Below, in pieces: positions 32,375 to 44,329 of a stretch of DNA of 64,000 bases. The notes beneath the pieces are model-generated. The model was given only the letters and a program-made list of their open reading frames with translations, had not been told where the DNA came from and did not search any database. The position numbers and the translations under genes are program-made. The stretch's first letter is position 1. Every line of letters begins with the position of its first letter. Source of the stretch: Rhizophagus irregularis (taxonomy: Eukaryota > Glomeromycota > Glomeromycetes > Glomerales > Glomeraceae); contig NC_089435.1 of the NCBI RefSeq assembly GCF_026210795.1, positions 1,860,001-1,924,000 on the forward strand, read 5' to 3'.

Positions 32375-33429
32375 ATCAAGCTACAAAAATAATTGTTTAT
32401 TATATGGAATAGAATTATAATAATCCCGAGTTTCTTAACGAAAATAAAATAAATGAAAATGAAAATGAAAATGAAAATTTCAAGAAAGAAAAGAATTTCT
32501 AAATTCTATACTTCATCAAATTCTGAGAACAATTAAAATAATAATTTCCTCGAACCAATTGTTCTATTAAATATAATATCTTATTTTCTAGTTCCGATTG
32601 GTTATTCTGTTTACTACTCTATCCCCTTACATCATTTACATCATTGTTGATCAACGTTCCTAATCCTAATTAGCCAAGGTCGTAGTCCCGTCATTCAGGA
32701 CCGCAGTAAATTTAAAACACAAAAATTTTATAATAAAATACTGCGGCCTAAAATTAATAATATCACTAGAGTAAATTCCGCCCTTACAGTATTTCTGCAT
32801 CAAGAATTTGATCGATCGACATTTTGATCAATTGTGTTTATTGGGCTGGGCTATCTCCCAATCAATCAAATTCTGAAGTAGACTACATCATGTCCAAAAA
32901 AAAAAAAAATTTATCGGTTACGCGAAAATAGTAGTTTAAATAATTGTGCGTATTCATTTTCAAGGAGGTATATGCATACGGACTTTCAAAAAAATATTTT
33001 ACTATTTTTTTAGATAGAAAAGGAAATAGGAGTGAGAATACTTTATTTTAATCAGCTTCTGTCAATATCATAAGTTGTGCTACATAGATTAATCTGGATC
33101 AGTGTCAATAAAACACTTGAACCTTGCGTTCGTTTCCTTTTACTAGATCGTCTAGTAGAGTTTTGTTATCGAATCTATAATTTATTTTCTATTTTTTGGT
33201 TATGCCATGTCGCCTCTTATAGGTCTATAATGAAAAGGTTGATATATTGAAGGAAAATCTTCGTACGTGTTTACCCAAATAGTTGTGGAATAAAAAAGAT
33301 AATTCTGTTGGTATGATATGGTGAATTAATAGAAATACTGGGTGATCGTGATCAAAGATCGGTTGTTCATTAAACGCCTCGTTAATATGCTTAAACAAGG
33401 ATGAATTATCAACTCGGTGAGTATATCCG
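32375..33429. other. Intergenic, no gene recognised
   Basis: Contains a GAAAATGAAAATGAAAAT run at 32454-32475 and poly(A) near 32897. Nothing is supportable as a gene. Confidence 0.4.
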
Positions 33430-33861
33430 ATGGATGAACGAGCTGTCACTTTAAATATTTCTTTGTGGTTTATTAAAACTTGGATAATGCAATGTACTTT
33501 TAAAATAATTAGTTTTAATTTAATTAAAGATACTTGGAGAGATTTACCACAATTTTACCATCAAAGACTTTTGGCTAAATCAAAGAATCATTTGTCAAGT
33601 CACCTGCACGAAGAAACCTTTATATGACTCATCTTAAAATGAATGGCATTAATTCTCCTTGCAAAATTTCACATCCAAATCAAACTCAGTGGAATAGTTG
33701 GTTCTGAATGGGTTTTTATGCAAAAAATCACATCCAGTATAGATTTTTTTAGACGTGAGTATGAAGAAGAGTTACAAAACGAAACAATAAAAACTATTCA
33801 TACAACATTTCAGAATTTACGAGATATTGATATCATTGTAATTTATATTGACTTGCTTTAA
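33430..33861 (+). pseudogene. Possible remnant of an unidentified gene
   Basis: Two open pieces, 33430-33627 and 33643-33861, follow closely in different frames. They have protein-like composition (DTWRDLPQFYHQRLLAKSKN; GSEWVFMQKITSSIDFFRRE). They may be one decayed gene. I do not recognise the family, and the frames may be chance. Confidence 0.3.
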
Positions 33862-35061
33862 TTTATTCAAAAGAGTTTATGCAAGATTTGGATTTTTTCA
33901 ACAAAACAAACCTGTTTTTTCTTTTGTTGAAGGTTGATTATTGCAACATAACAGCATTTATTAAATCAAATATTACCGCATCATTTTTTAAAATCTTACA
34001 TAAGTTCTGAATTGTGAGCTGGTAAATAAAATAAATTTGCCATCAAAGTTAATATATCCGCGAAAATTTTCCTATCGAATTATATTATTTATTGCGCTTT
34101 TCATAGTTCTGCCATCTTCCATAAATTACGTTGCAAAAAAGATTGGCTAAATTAATTCTTATATAGTATCTATGATACATTGATGAAAATTATTGAATAA
34201 ATCCGATTCTTGGATTCTTTCATATAGTTAGAATATGTGTTATTTGACCATATAGTATATATATCATATTCTTTTGTACAAAAAAATTTAATCTCGTCTG
34301 GTTAACAATACGATGACCAGTTATGATAAATGTTAACTTTAATATACTGTGCATCAAAATCCTTAATTTCAATTATCTTGACAATCAAACTATTAAAATT
34401 GACAAGTCACTAAACAAAACAATATATAATTTACAAATTTATATAATTTGCAAAATTTTAACCAGAAGAGACATTTTATGCAATACAAATAAACCAATTT
34501 TAGATTGCAGTTTTCAAAGTATTCCATGAATTCTTATGAATCATTTATTATTATATTTAATATAAACGAGGTGTTTTATGGGAATGAAAAAATTTATACA
34601 ATACAGTGATCTAAGCTCCAAATGATTTGCAGTTTTTGACATTGAAATTTAATTTGTTCGGCGTTGGCAGATTGATGTTGATCCATTATATCATAAGAAC
34701 ATAAAAACATGAAGCCAATGTAAATCAATCAAAAGAAGATAATTAGGTTACTTTAATTCCAAGATTCATCCTTGAAATGTGATTTTTATATTAGTTACAT
34801 ATCGCATAGTGCAAAAATAAATTACATGATTTGGATTAAAACAATCATTGACACATATTGTAATTCGCTTTTTTAATATAAAATGTAAAAATAAAAAACT
34901 TTGATTTTAAACCATTAAGCATAATTGAATATTTATTAAATGATGCAATCAATAGAAAGAGATAATAGAAAAAATTTCAAGTACAATTTTATAATTACTA
35001 TAATAAAACAGCACGCACATCACTCAAAAAAAAAAAAAAAAAAAATTGATAAAGGATTGTT
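33862..35061. other. Intergenic, no gene recognised
   Basis: AT-rich. One short plus frame (34323-34529) has no recognisable content. An A run lies at 35026-35044, next to the 3' end of the F-box gene. Confidence 0.45.
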
Positions 35062-36507
35062 TTAAATCCATTCAAAATTTTCATTAATTCTGCCACCACC
35101 AATTGAGTAATATTCAATCATTCCTTTTTCCATAAAATATTTAAGTAAATCTTCAAATTTATCTTCATCTCTAACCACACAAAAACTCATTTCTATTAAT
35201 AGAGGATTCTTACCTTCCCAACTTTTAAGAAATAATTCCATATCTTCCAATTTAAATCCCCACTTGGAATAAAATTTAAACTTAAACAAATTAATTGGCG
35301 ATGATTTAGCTAATACTATGAATAATTCACACCAATTAAATTCACTAAAATAATTATCTTCCACATCAATAATGAATCCACTTAAAAATTGACAGTTAAT
35401 TAATAAACTTTCAAATACTGGGATAAATGAATTAATATTATCATACAATGATAATTCAAGATAAATTAGATTTGGGCAACTTTGACCAATTACTTGAAAA
35501 ATACTTTCACTATCAATACCATCATAACATATACAAATCTCAGAAAGACCACCTTTCGTATTTTTGATTAAATTTACTAAAATGTCAGATGGAAATTGAT
35601 GAACTTTTAGAATTTTTAAAAGAGGAAATGTCACATTCTCAATATTAATCCAACATGCCATATTAGATTCTATTTGAGCTATATTTAAACTTATTAAATT
35701 CACGAGACATGAAAGAATTCTTGTAACAGGTATCCAACTTATTCTCAAGTATTGGACAAAATCAGAATGCTTCATCAATGATTCTTCAAAAGATTTTCTT
35801 ACGTAGAATGATCCATGTTCTACTCCATCATCATCAAAACTGACATCATTTAGTTTTTTTTGTTCTTCAATTAATTTAATGATTCCAGAATTATTGGTAC
35901 AGTAATTCACATTAACAAGACTAAGTTTTTTAATCAATTTGCATATTCTAGCAAATCCTTCCAAAATACTTTGGTCGAGGTCAGCATGACAATGAAGGGA
36001 ATCAAGTCTTGAGAGGCAATATTCAGCCCCTGGGATAAGATGTAGTTGATAATCAAAATATTGTGGAATTAAAAGATGCATTAAATTTGTATTTTCATTG
36101 ATGAATAACTTTAATATCTCGTTTCTTATAATAGGCAAATTTAATTGTCCATCAAATTTTGAAGAAATTACGATTTCTAGGAAATATAAATCCAAATATT
36201 TCCAGAAGCTTAAATAATCAAATAAAGGTCGTTGATATTTGTTCATAACTTCGTTAATAAGTTTATTCACTCCTTGATTCTTCAGAATATCTCTTGATTC
36301 TTCCGATAAATGTAAAAGTATTACATTAAATAATAGTTTCCTTGCTGTTAATGATGAATCAATGTTTTCAGAAGGATTTCTCCATAAAACTGGCATTGCT
36401 GTCATGCACCAAGTTTTATTAACTAAAAGGCAGGAATAAAGTGATATTTTATCATTGTTTAATTTTCTAAATATAATAGAAAGGATGTCTTCGTTGATGT
36501 AGCACAT
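35062..36507 (-). CDS. F-box / leucine-rich-repeat-like protein
   Basis: This single exon encodes about 481 residues from the ATG at 36507. An ATG five codons upstream (36522) sits in an A run; the inner one aligns with the starts of the two other F-box genes here, so I prefer it. The F-box is at the N-terminus (INEDILSIIFRKLNNDK, SCLLVNKTWC, PVLWRNP), followed by leucine-rich segments (SCPNLIYLELSL) and the terminal NENFEWI. The expected role is Skp1 binding through the F-box and substrate choice by the repeats. It appears intact. Confidence 0.9.
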   Translation of the reverse strand: MCYINEDILSIIFRKLNNDKISLYSCLLVNKTWCMTAMPVLWRNPSENIDSSLTARKLLFNVILLHLSEESRDILKNQGVNKLINEVMNKYQRPLFDYLSFWKYLDLYFLEIVISSKFDGQLNLPIIRNEILKLFINENTNLMHLLIPQYFDYQLHLIPGAEYCLSRLDSLHCHADLDQSILEGFARICKLIKKLSLVNVNYCTNNSGIIKLIEEQKKLNDVSFDDDGVEHGSFYVRKSFEESLMKHSDFVQYLRISWIPVTRILSCLVNLISLNIAQIESNMACWINIENVTFPLLKILKVHQFPSDILVNLIKNTKGGLSEICICYDGIDSESIFQVIGQSCPNLIYLELSLYDNINSFIPVFESLLINCQFLSGFIIDVEDNYFSEFNWCELFIVLAKSSPINLFKFKFYSKWGFKLEDMELFLKSWEGKNPLLIEMSFCVVRDEDKFEDLLKYFMEKGMIEYYSIGGGRINENFEWI

Positions 36508-36522
36508 TTTTTTTTTGCACAA

Positions 36523-37267
36523 AAAAAAAAAAAGAAAAGAAAAAGGACAAAACTCGTGAATAACTACTTATTTCCTTTATTTATGATTAAATATTTGTGT
36601 AACAAATATTACAATGGACAAACTCATGAAACGTGAAATTTGATAATTTAACGTTACACGACTAGTGGAATTTCCATTTTCACTATAAATTTCGCGTGAC
36701 AATTATATTACATATTTACTAAATATATTTGATAATTCATGGATTCATGGATATTATACGGTGGTATAACGTCACGAAGTGACGTTAACCAATATAACGG
36801 CTCTGTATTATCGTATTATCGTACGGTAATAAACTATTAACATCAATATTGTACGATAATGAAAATATCTGTCAAATAAAATCAGCATGAGGCCGTGCGA
36901 AAATATTGTTTAAAAAAAAAAAAATTTTTTTTTTTTTTTTTTTTTGAGATCGTGGAGAGAAATCGACAATATTACCAATATTACCAAGTTCAAAGAATAT
37001 AAATACCTCTTGTAACTTACTAAGACCTGTTCCATAAAGCAATTGACATCTATTTAATAGGCGTTATTTATTTACTATATTCTCTTTTTATATTGGTTAT
37101 TTAATTTACCAAGATTTCAAAATTTTCAATAAATTTATTTATTTATTTATTTTATGTGAAGCCGGACAGCCAAATAAACAGGATAAACTCCCATCGGAGT
37201 ACGATCCTAATTCTTGTCATCATCCCGCCAGGAATCAATAAATTTATACAGTATTTTTTCTCAAAAG
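36523..37267. other. Intergenic with a palindromic repeat fragment
   Basis: ACGGTGGTATAACGTCACGA and AGTGACGTTAACCAATATAA (36759-36800) recur in inverted arrangement at 44965-44997, so it is part of an interspersed repeat. A mixed A/T run of about 45 bases lies at 36912-36945. No gene. Confidence 0.4.
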
Positions 37268-37380
37268 CCCTATAAAAAATTTTTTCGAAAAAATGATCAC
37301 GTGACCGAGTTTCTTCGGGAATAAAAAGCTAGAAAAATGATCATTTATCGAAGTTTTTTTCAGAATTTTTTTTTATAGAG
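37268..37380. mobile_element. MITE of the CCCTATAAAAAA family
   Basis: Starts CCCTATAAAAAATTTTTTCG and ends CAGAATTTTTTTTTATAGAG, imperfect inverse ends. An internal AATAAAAAGCTAGAAAAATGA recurs in part at 56834-56855. Related copies are at 45122-45332, 45413-45604 and from 57349. Confidence 0.5.
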
Positions 37381-39677
37381 AAGCGCAAATATTTATTGAT
37401 AAAAAACCATTTATCATATAAAAATAATAAATACTTGTTATTTCATGGGTATCAATGAATAACTGAAATATTCACCGGTGCGAGCATCGGTGTATGGAGT
37501 ATTTATTAAATATCTATGGATAATGGGTTTATCTCATTGTGTATGACGTACTGTATATATACATCGATATGGAGTTTATACTTTTATAATTTTTTTATAC
37601 CGGTGTGGTAATTTACAAAAAATCCATCTTTGTATACATACAGTAATACCGATGGGATAAAATATAAATCGAAATTTAAATTTAATTAAATTAAATTAAT
37701 TTTCAAGTTTTTTCATTAATGGTGACGATCTTTCTAGTAATAATATATCTTTTAATTAAAAAATAATTTTAAGAAATCTGATTTATGTATAATATGAATG
37801 AAATTTAAATTTAAAAAATCATTCCACTTAAACACAATATTATTAATGAAAAACTTAATAATGTATCTAATACACAAATATAATACATAATATATTATAC
37901 TTAGAATATTATACGAATAATTGATTCCATGATCGAGCAAATTTTGATCGACTACCCTAATGCCGGTCATAGTGCGGGCCAAAATTATTCTACAATGAAT
38001 CTTTTGATTAATTAAGCAATGATCTATTACATTATTACATGTGCAAATAAACGTGATCGAGTATATATTTTTAGGATTAAAATAAGTAAAATTGTTTTAA
38101 ACCCATTTTTTTTAATTCGAGTTACAAGTTTAATAGTATTATAACTATATAATATAATCGGATGAGTAGTTGAAATAAAAATATCGAATTTTTACATTAT
38201 TGCAGACCTTTTTTTTTATATTCATTAACGTAATGCTAATAAACACTATCGGTACGGGTGGTTTGCTTTTTAATATTTTAGATGTAGTTGCAGATTATAT
38301 CTAACTAATTATTTGTAAAACCTAATTGTAACTCAAGTTCGGAAAGGTAGATCATTTGCGACGTAAGAATCGCCATAATCCCATAATCAGATTATAAAGA
38401 TGGCGAAGAAGAAAACAGTCCCAAATGTCTTTATATACAGTACATGGACCTTTTGGTTTGGAAGTAATATAGCTTGTACTAATTTGTTTATTATTTAAAT
38501 AAAAAGGCTTTTTCCACAATCCAAGCGTATAATTAAAGCATAAATTATTATCAAATTAAAAAAAGTCAAAACTACAATTTATTTTCTTATTGTATTTATT
38601 GTAACGACGTAACGTAACGTCGTAACGTATACCGATACTATACCGATCGAGCCTTATATGATTATATAATTGATTAAATGTGATCGATTCAATCATTCAC
38701 TAATTGTGAAGAAAAATATATACTAGGACCCCGTAATATATATTAAAAGGTCAGAGGCAGCAAAAAAAAATTTACTATTAGTTATACGCATTTTTTCAGG
38801 GCCGGAATTATGGATAATTTCGGTCAGTATCCAAAAAAGGTAATATACTGTATTTCCGCTGGGAATTATCCATATAAGGAAAGATTTTCATAACTTTTTT
38901 GGCTAGTTGTACGAAGTTACAGTTTTTGATTTTTTACTGCGTTTAATAATGATTTTTATGTTTGAATGTTGAGATGATTCATTATTTACTATTGTTATTC
39001 TTTATATTGTCCAATATTTGATTATACTTTTTGTTCATTAATTTCTATCAATTCATAGTTTTGAAAGTTCTTTTTTTTTTGAGAAAGATAAGAATAAGAA
39101 TTCTTTCAACTGACACTTTTCAAGTATTAAGAAAATATTATGGACAAAAAATGTTAATATTGTTATTAAATATTCAACCGTTAAGGAATATCTTTGGCGT
39201 GTATTCTTAGGTTTGTAAATCTAATCATCATGAAGTCTAATGATTAAAATTCAAAGAAAATATTGAACAAGGCTTGATATTGTATCTGTATTGTATCATG
39301 ATTCACGAAATTTTCCTTCATAGGTCAAACCAAAAGGTACAAAATCGCCCCTGACGAAGCAATATCTAAATATCTAAAATATATACATACATACATACAT
39401 ATATATGTCTTTTAAAAGTTCTGCTAAGCATTTGCATTTTTCTATAAATTTAAAAATTCTATGCAATTTTATTATTAATAAGAAATATTCTTCTTATAAT
39501 TTTAAAATTCGTAAAAAAAAAAATTTTTAATATTCGATTGCATAAGTCACATGATATATGGACAAAGAAAATTTTTATAGTAAAATAATCCTGCAATTCG
39601 ACATTATGACAATTCGTACTCAAGGATTAGATGATGCCGCAGTTTAAAATATAAATGTCGAAATAATAGCCGTGCGT
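37381..39677. other. Intergenic, no gene recognised
   Basis: AT-rich, including a region with several ACCGGTG/CACCGGT words (37470-37620) that may be an old repeat and a TAACGTAACG cluster at 38600-38630. The minus frame at 37752-37982 has no recognisable content. Confidence 0.4.
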
Positions 39678-39696
39678 ATAAATTTTCCGTCATGAT

Positions 39697-41595
39697 AAAA
39701 AACTCTTCCTTCAAAAATTAAAAAACATAACAATTCCGCAGTAAAATTTTAATTTTATTTTACTCAGTTTTTTATTAAAATGGAAGATACAAGAAAAATA
39801 CAAATAGCCGAAAATAAGTTTCCTATGCTTATTATGGGTGATGAAAATAGGTTTTTAAAAACTACATATTTCCAATATATACAATATTGTGAAAGTCTTA
39901 GTGCTTCATTTTTTAAGGGACGTTCAACAGAAGTTCAAAATAATATTTTAAAAGCAAATTTTGGATTAACAAATGAAGACATACTCAGTTGGGAGAATAG
40001 AGCCTCTCGTTACCAAATGACTCCTCAAAGTTTCTCATTTTTTTTACATGTTGCTATGTACTCTGCTTCTCATGGTTTTAACGCAGTATATGATGGGATA
40101 CAACAGAGATATGCTGAAAGAAAGCAAATAATGAATGTTGTGAGAAAACATGAGGATAAGTCTAAAAAAAGAAAGGCTAAAAAGAATAAAAAGAAAAAAC
40201 ACCAAACTGTTGATTCTGATTCTGATCCATTAACAAATGATGAATCAGATGATTATATGCGAAATACTGTTGATGATGATGATCAAATAGGTGATGATCA
40301 AGATGTTAATATAAATCGGTCGATTGCGGATGCCTCTGGATCTCAATCACATGTTGATCAACCTTTTGATATGGACGTCACACCAGTAGAACCAGTATCT
40401 AATCTGGATGTTACAATGCCTCAGCCGCAGCTATTACAACAACCAGATAATAATTTATCTAATTTGACAAAATCTTCGAATAAAAAAAAGAAGTCAAATA
40501 AAAATATAATTCAGCAAGTTATTACAGGTCATAAACCAGGTGATGATGGTACATCACAAGTCAGAGACATTTTGGTTTATGATATCCCAGTATCCTGGAC
40601 GCCAGAAGAAATTCTGCAAAAGTTAACATTTTGGGGGAATACTATCTCATTACAAATGAAACAACAAAAGAAATACCAAACAGTTCGTTTGAAGATAGAA
40701 TTAAATTCTTTGCGTCTTACCCAGTTCGAAGGTAATGATGATCCTGTTTGGACTACGGATTTAGGGGGGATACCGGTTCGATGGTTTCCAGCAAGGTGGA
40801 CACTCAAAGAAAGAAAACAACGTGAGAAGTTCCAAGCTACAATTCGAAAAATTCCAGAATCGATGACGATAGCAGCCTTATGGAAAGACCATTGCCCACA
40901 TTCATTCCTTTCTGCGATTAAGGGTTTGAAAAGCTTTAAAATTATACAGACTGCAAGGGGGGATCGTAAACTTATTGGTTATTTTGAAAAGTGGGTTGAT
41001 ATGCGTACAGCATTAGATAATCAATTTGATTGGGAGCAATTGCACCTGTCTTGGAATCGACATGATTCTCCATCGCAACGAACAAGGTCATTTGGTAATA
41101 ATACCAACAAGGACCGGCAACGAACTTCAGGAAGTCGACAGACTGATAAAAGTAAACAGAATTCTAAGAATTCTAAAAAGAAACCACAAGAGGCAAAATC
41201 TGAGAAGCATAATAAGCAGAAGAAAGATAAGTCCCGTAAAACATCACGATCAAAGGTCTTAGCGGAAATTTTAGATGTTTTACGTAAATTAATTTAGGAT
41301 ATACTAAATTTTTTTAGGTTTTAGAATAATTTTCTTTTTGTTTTATAGTGTGTTTTTTTTTAGAAAAATATTTTTGATCTAGTCACCAAAGGATGTACGA
41401 ATACCGGTAGGGTGCTTATGCATGTGAAAGTATTTGGGCAGGCATGACGGTAGATAGTTCTTTTGAACATATATTCTTAAGTCACCATTTTTTTTTATTA
41501 GTTTTTATTCGATCTTGTATTTAAACTAGATTAGTTCAATTTTGTATATTTTTCTTTTATAATAAATATTGTCCTTTGTTTAAAAAAAAAAAAAA
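39697..41595 (+). mobile_element. Retrocopy with poly(A) and 19-bp target duplication
   Basis: ATAAATTTTCCGTCATGAT occurs at 39678-39696 and again at 41596-41614. Between them is a unit with an 83-bp leader, the RRM ORF, a ~285-bp 3' region and a 14-A tail (41582-41595) abutting the second repeat. That is the signature of target-primed reverse transcription of a full mRNA by a LINE machinery. It carries no reverse transcriptase, so it is either a processed gene copy or a non-autonomous ORF1-only element. The undamaged duplication and open frame imply recent insertion. Confidence 0.9.
39780..41297 (+). CDS. RRM-like retroelement-type protein (ORF1-like)
   Basis: A 505-residue intronless protein. 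The N-terminal ~120 residues are helical (YFQYIQYCESLSASFF, FFLHVAMYSASHGFN). A lysine-rich stretch (KKRKAKKNKKKK, about 128-140) is followed by an acidic low-complexity linker. An RRM-like domain lies at about 263-345 (ILVYDIPVSWTPEEILQKL, then VRLKIEL), followed by a conserved WTTDLGGIPVRWFPARW stretch and a basic S/K/Q-rich tail. I know very similar proteins as a large family in Rhizophagus. RNA binding is inferred from the RRM, and a LINE ORF1-like role from its placement inside the retrocopy. It seems intact and is likely nuclear or RNP-bound. Confidence 0.85.
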   Translation: MEDTRKIQIAENKFPMLIMGDENRFLKTTYFQYIQYCESLSASFFKGRSTEVQNNILKANFGLTNEDILSWENRASRYQMTPQSFSFFLHVAMYSASHGFNAVYDGIQQRYAERKQIMNVVRKHEDKSKKRKAKKNKKKKHQTVDSDSDPLTNDESDDYMRNTVDDDDQIGDDQDVNINRSIADASGSQSHVDQPFDMDVTPVEPVSNLDVTMPQPQLLQQPDNNLSNLTKSSNKKKKSNKNIIQQVITGHKPGDDGTSQVRDILVYDIPVSWTPEEILQKLTFWGNTISLQMKQQKKYQTVRLKIELNSLRLTQFEGNDDPVWTTDLGGIPVRWFPARWTLKERKQREKFQATIRKIPESMTIAALWKDHCPHSFLSAIKGLKSFKIIQTARGDRKLIGYFEKWVDMRTALDNQFDWEQLHLSWNRHDSPSQRTRSFGNNTNKDRQRTSGSRQTDKSKQNSKNSKKKPQEAKSEKHNKQKKDKSRKTSRSKVLAEILDVLRKLI

Positions 41596-41614
41596 ATAAA
41601 TTTTCCGTCATGAT

Positions 41615-43639
41615 CATTTTGCGTAACCACTATCAAATTAATTAATCATATTGATATTCATTCATTCCTTGACGAACAAAAAAGATTCTGTCTAAATGAA
41701 TTAGCAATAGATTACAAATTTTGACGGATAAACCTTCCCGCTTCGCTTTCTTTTTTGTTCTTTAAAAAAAAAAAATCACTCCCAATCATTTCATTGTAAT
41801 GACAACCAATAATAAAAATCATTATAATAATAATAAACTAATGATCATTAAATGACATCTTAGAAAAAAAAAATTATGTTGATCATGAATATTCGTAAAA
41901 GAAAGAAAAAAAAAAATTTTTTAACCTATCGAGAAAAAACAAAGTTACGTCATTTTGTATAAAAAAAATTGATTTATATTATTATAATTGGTTAAACAAT
42001 TATTGTTTCAAAATGATCATACCAATAAATAAATGATCATTTGTCTAACCCCTTAAAATTCATTTAGAACCAAATTCGGTTAATCAAATCACTTAAATCA
42101 CTTTATAAACATGACCAAATTTATAACTTTTAATAAAAACCAATATTATTAATATTATTTATTACAATGAAAGAAATAGAAATTATAACAAAGTGACATT
42201 GAAATTAACAAAGTTCATCCAATCCATTTTTTTTTTTTTTGAAAATGTTGTATTATAATATATATATTTTTTTTTAATATAATGAAAAAAATTAAAATGA
42301 TGTCGGTCTCACCCTCAATGATGAAAGAAATTGTTGTTCGACGAATAATTTTATCGAGTTTCACAAACATATTAATATTATACATTATTATTATTTGGAT
42401 CTTTATATTGATCTCGTGAGAATATTTGTAATTTTTTACTAATCTAAATAACTAAATGTGGATTTGTTTATAGGAATTGTCACTTTGATTTATATTATAC
42501 GTACTTTCATTCGTTGATACAATACTTGATTCTAGTTACCAAATTTTATTTATTTTATTGAATAGGAAATTACAAACTTACATTCTTTGTTGTTTTCTAA
42601 ATTTGGGACAAAAAAAAAATACATTTTCAATATTAAAAAAGAATTATTTGATATCAATTTTAATATATGTATTCGTCATATAAAATTATTTGGGGTTTGC
42701 GTATTTTAAAGTAATCAAAAACATTATTCAACTGAAAACTCTGCATAATGGTAATGTAAATGCTGCGCATCTTAAAATCGGATTTAATTCCGTGCAAGTC
42801 GTGCATTATCTCGCATAACTTGATAATCACTTTGCTTTCGCTCCATTTCCGATATGCCAATCTTAATAACGATTCATTTTAATTTTAAGTCAGCAACACT
42901 AGAACAAAATGAACATGGCAAGGCCGATTAGGCACATACTGAATTATGCGTTTAAAAGATTAGGCGCAATTGAAATGAATAATAATTATAGATGTTCTAA
43001 CCATATAAGTTTTAAAATACGTGACCAATAATAAAGTCGAATCATAATAAATTAGGAAATTAACGTGGAAAAAAAAAATAATTTTTTTTTTTTTACGTAT
43101 CACAAAAATTTAAAATATGGAACTCATGACTTATTAAAAATTTACAACAAATAATATGCAAGTGATCGAAAAGTTGAAAGATGTTTCCTAAAAAAGAAAA
43201 TTGTAATAGTAAAAATTTTTTTTTTGTTGTAACATTTAAGTATTTATCCCCAACATTTCTTATTATTTGAAAAACACTACATTCAAAAAAGGAATCCCGT
43301 CAAAGTTTAGAATTACACAGAATGTTTATGCAAATATTTTTATATTCGGAAAAATCGGACAACTTTAAACCAGAATTTTTTAATATCTCGTAAATCCCGT
43401 ACGGCCGTACCACATAAAAAACTATTACAAAATTATTACATCATTGACTTTGTTATACCTTTTTTTTTTACTTTCGAATCGAATAATAACAAATGAAATA
43501 ATAACATTTTATCATGACAATATATATATATATATACTTTTCCTATATTTTCAAATTCTAATAAAAAGGCTTGAAATTTTAACATGTTTTCAATTTAATT
43601 TATGTCCTTTTTTTCTCATTTATTAACCTTTTACGAGAT
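41615..43639. other. Intergenic, no gene recognised
   Basis: AT-rich with many homopolymers; short frames at 42660-42860 and 43444-43626 have no recognisable content. TATA dinucleotide repeats lie at 43521-43535. The last few hundred bp should include the promoter of the HMG-box gene. Confidence 0.45.
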
Positions 43640-44329
43640 ATGGACAATAATTCATTATCGTATTTTGCTTCGACGTTTGAACCTTCTGTATTTATAATAG
43701 ATGGTCATTTTTACGTTAATATACCGATAGCTGGAATTTATAATCATCGTTTAGAATCTGAGAAATATGAAAAATATAAAACTCTCAATAATTTTTGTTT
43801 GTTCCGAATTTTATGTCAATCAAAATTGACTAAAACAAATAGTAAGAATGTTTCCATTGCTGCTTCTGACCTTTGGAAATATGTTTCTCAAGATTTTAAA
43901 GATAGTTTGCAAAGATATTGTGATTATATAAAATCCAGAAAAAACACGTTCCATTTTAAAGGATTATACAATCGAAAGGATTATAACAAACCTCGTAATT
44001 GGAAGAAAAAACCTAACGAAACTAATGAAATTTTACCGGAAATACGTTGGATTCAACGTGAAGAATTTATGAATCAATATTTTCAAGATGAAATAAAAGA
44101 ATTAAATTTCGTTGAAACAGAACCTTGTAATTTTAATCCTTCTCAATATTATAATATTATTTACGACGCAAGAAAAGCCGAATTTGTAGATAAACCTAAA
44201 AACTCTTTCTTATCAAGTATCAACAAACAATCGCAAGATATTAAAGAGTTGAACTCTAAACAAGATGATAATGTTAATAACGCAAAAGTCTTATCTGATA
44301 AATTAATGTTAAGTATGATGAACGTATAA
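43640..44329 (+). CDS. HMG-box protein of the MATA-HMG type
   Basis: A 229-residue single-exon protein. Residues ~50-125 form an HMG-box-like domain: NNFCLFRILCQSKL, then KNVSIAASDLWKYVSQDFKDSL and a YCDYIKSRKN helix, with the usual Trp in helix 2 (DLWK). HMG boxes of this type bind and bend DNA; a MATA-HMG group resembling mating-type proteins is known to be expanded in R. irregularis. The C-terminal half is polar with no domain I recognise. The ATG at 43640 is the first in frame. A transcription-factor role is inferred; a link to mating type cannot be drawn from this sequence. Confidence 0.8.
   Translation: MDNNSLSYFASTFEPSVFIIDGHFYVNIPIAGIYNHRLESEKYEKYKTLNNFCLFRILCQSKLTKTNSKNVSIAASDLWKYVSQDFKDSLQRYCDYIKSRKNTFHFKGLYNRKDYNKPRNWKKKPNETNEILPEIRWIQREEFMNQYFQDEIKELNFVETEPCNFNPSQYYNIIYDARKAEFVDKPKNSFLSSINKQSQDIKELNSKQDDNVNNAKVLSDKLMLSMMNV

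Noticed and set aside
40577-40807. Minus-strand frame inside the RRM gene
   Set aside because: Shadow of the real plus-strand coding sequence.
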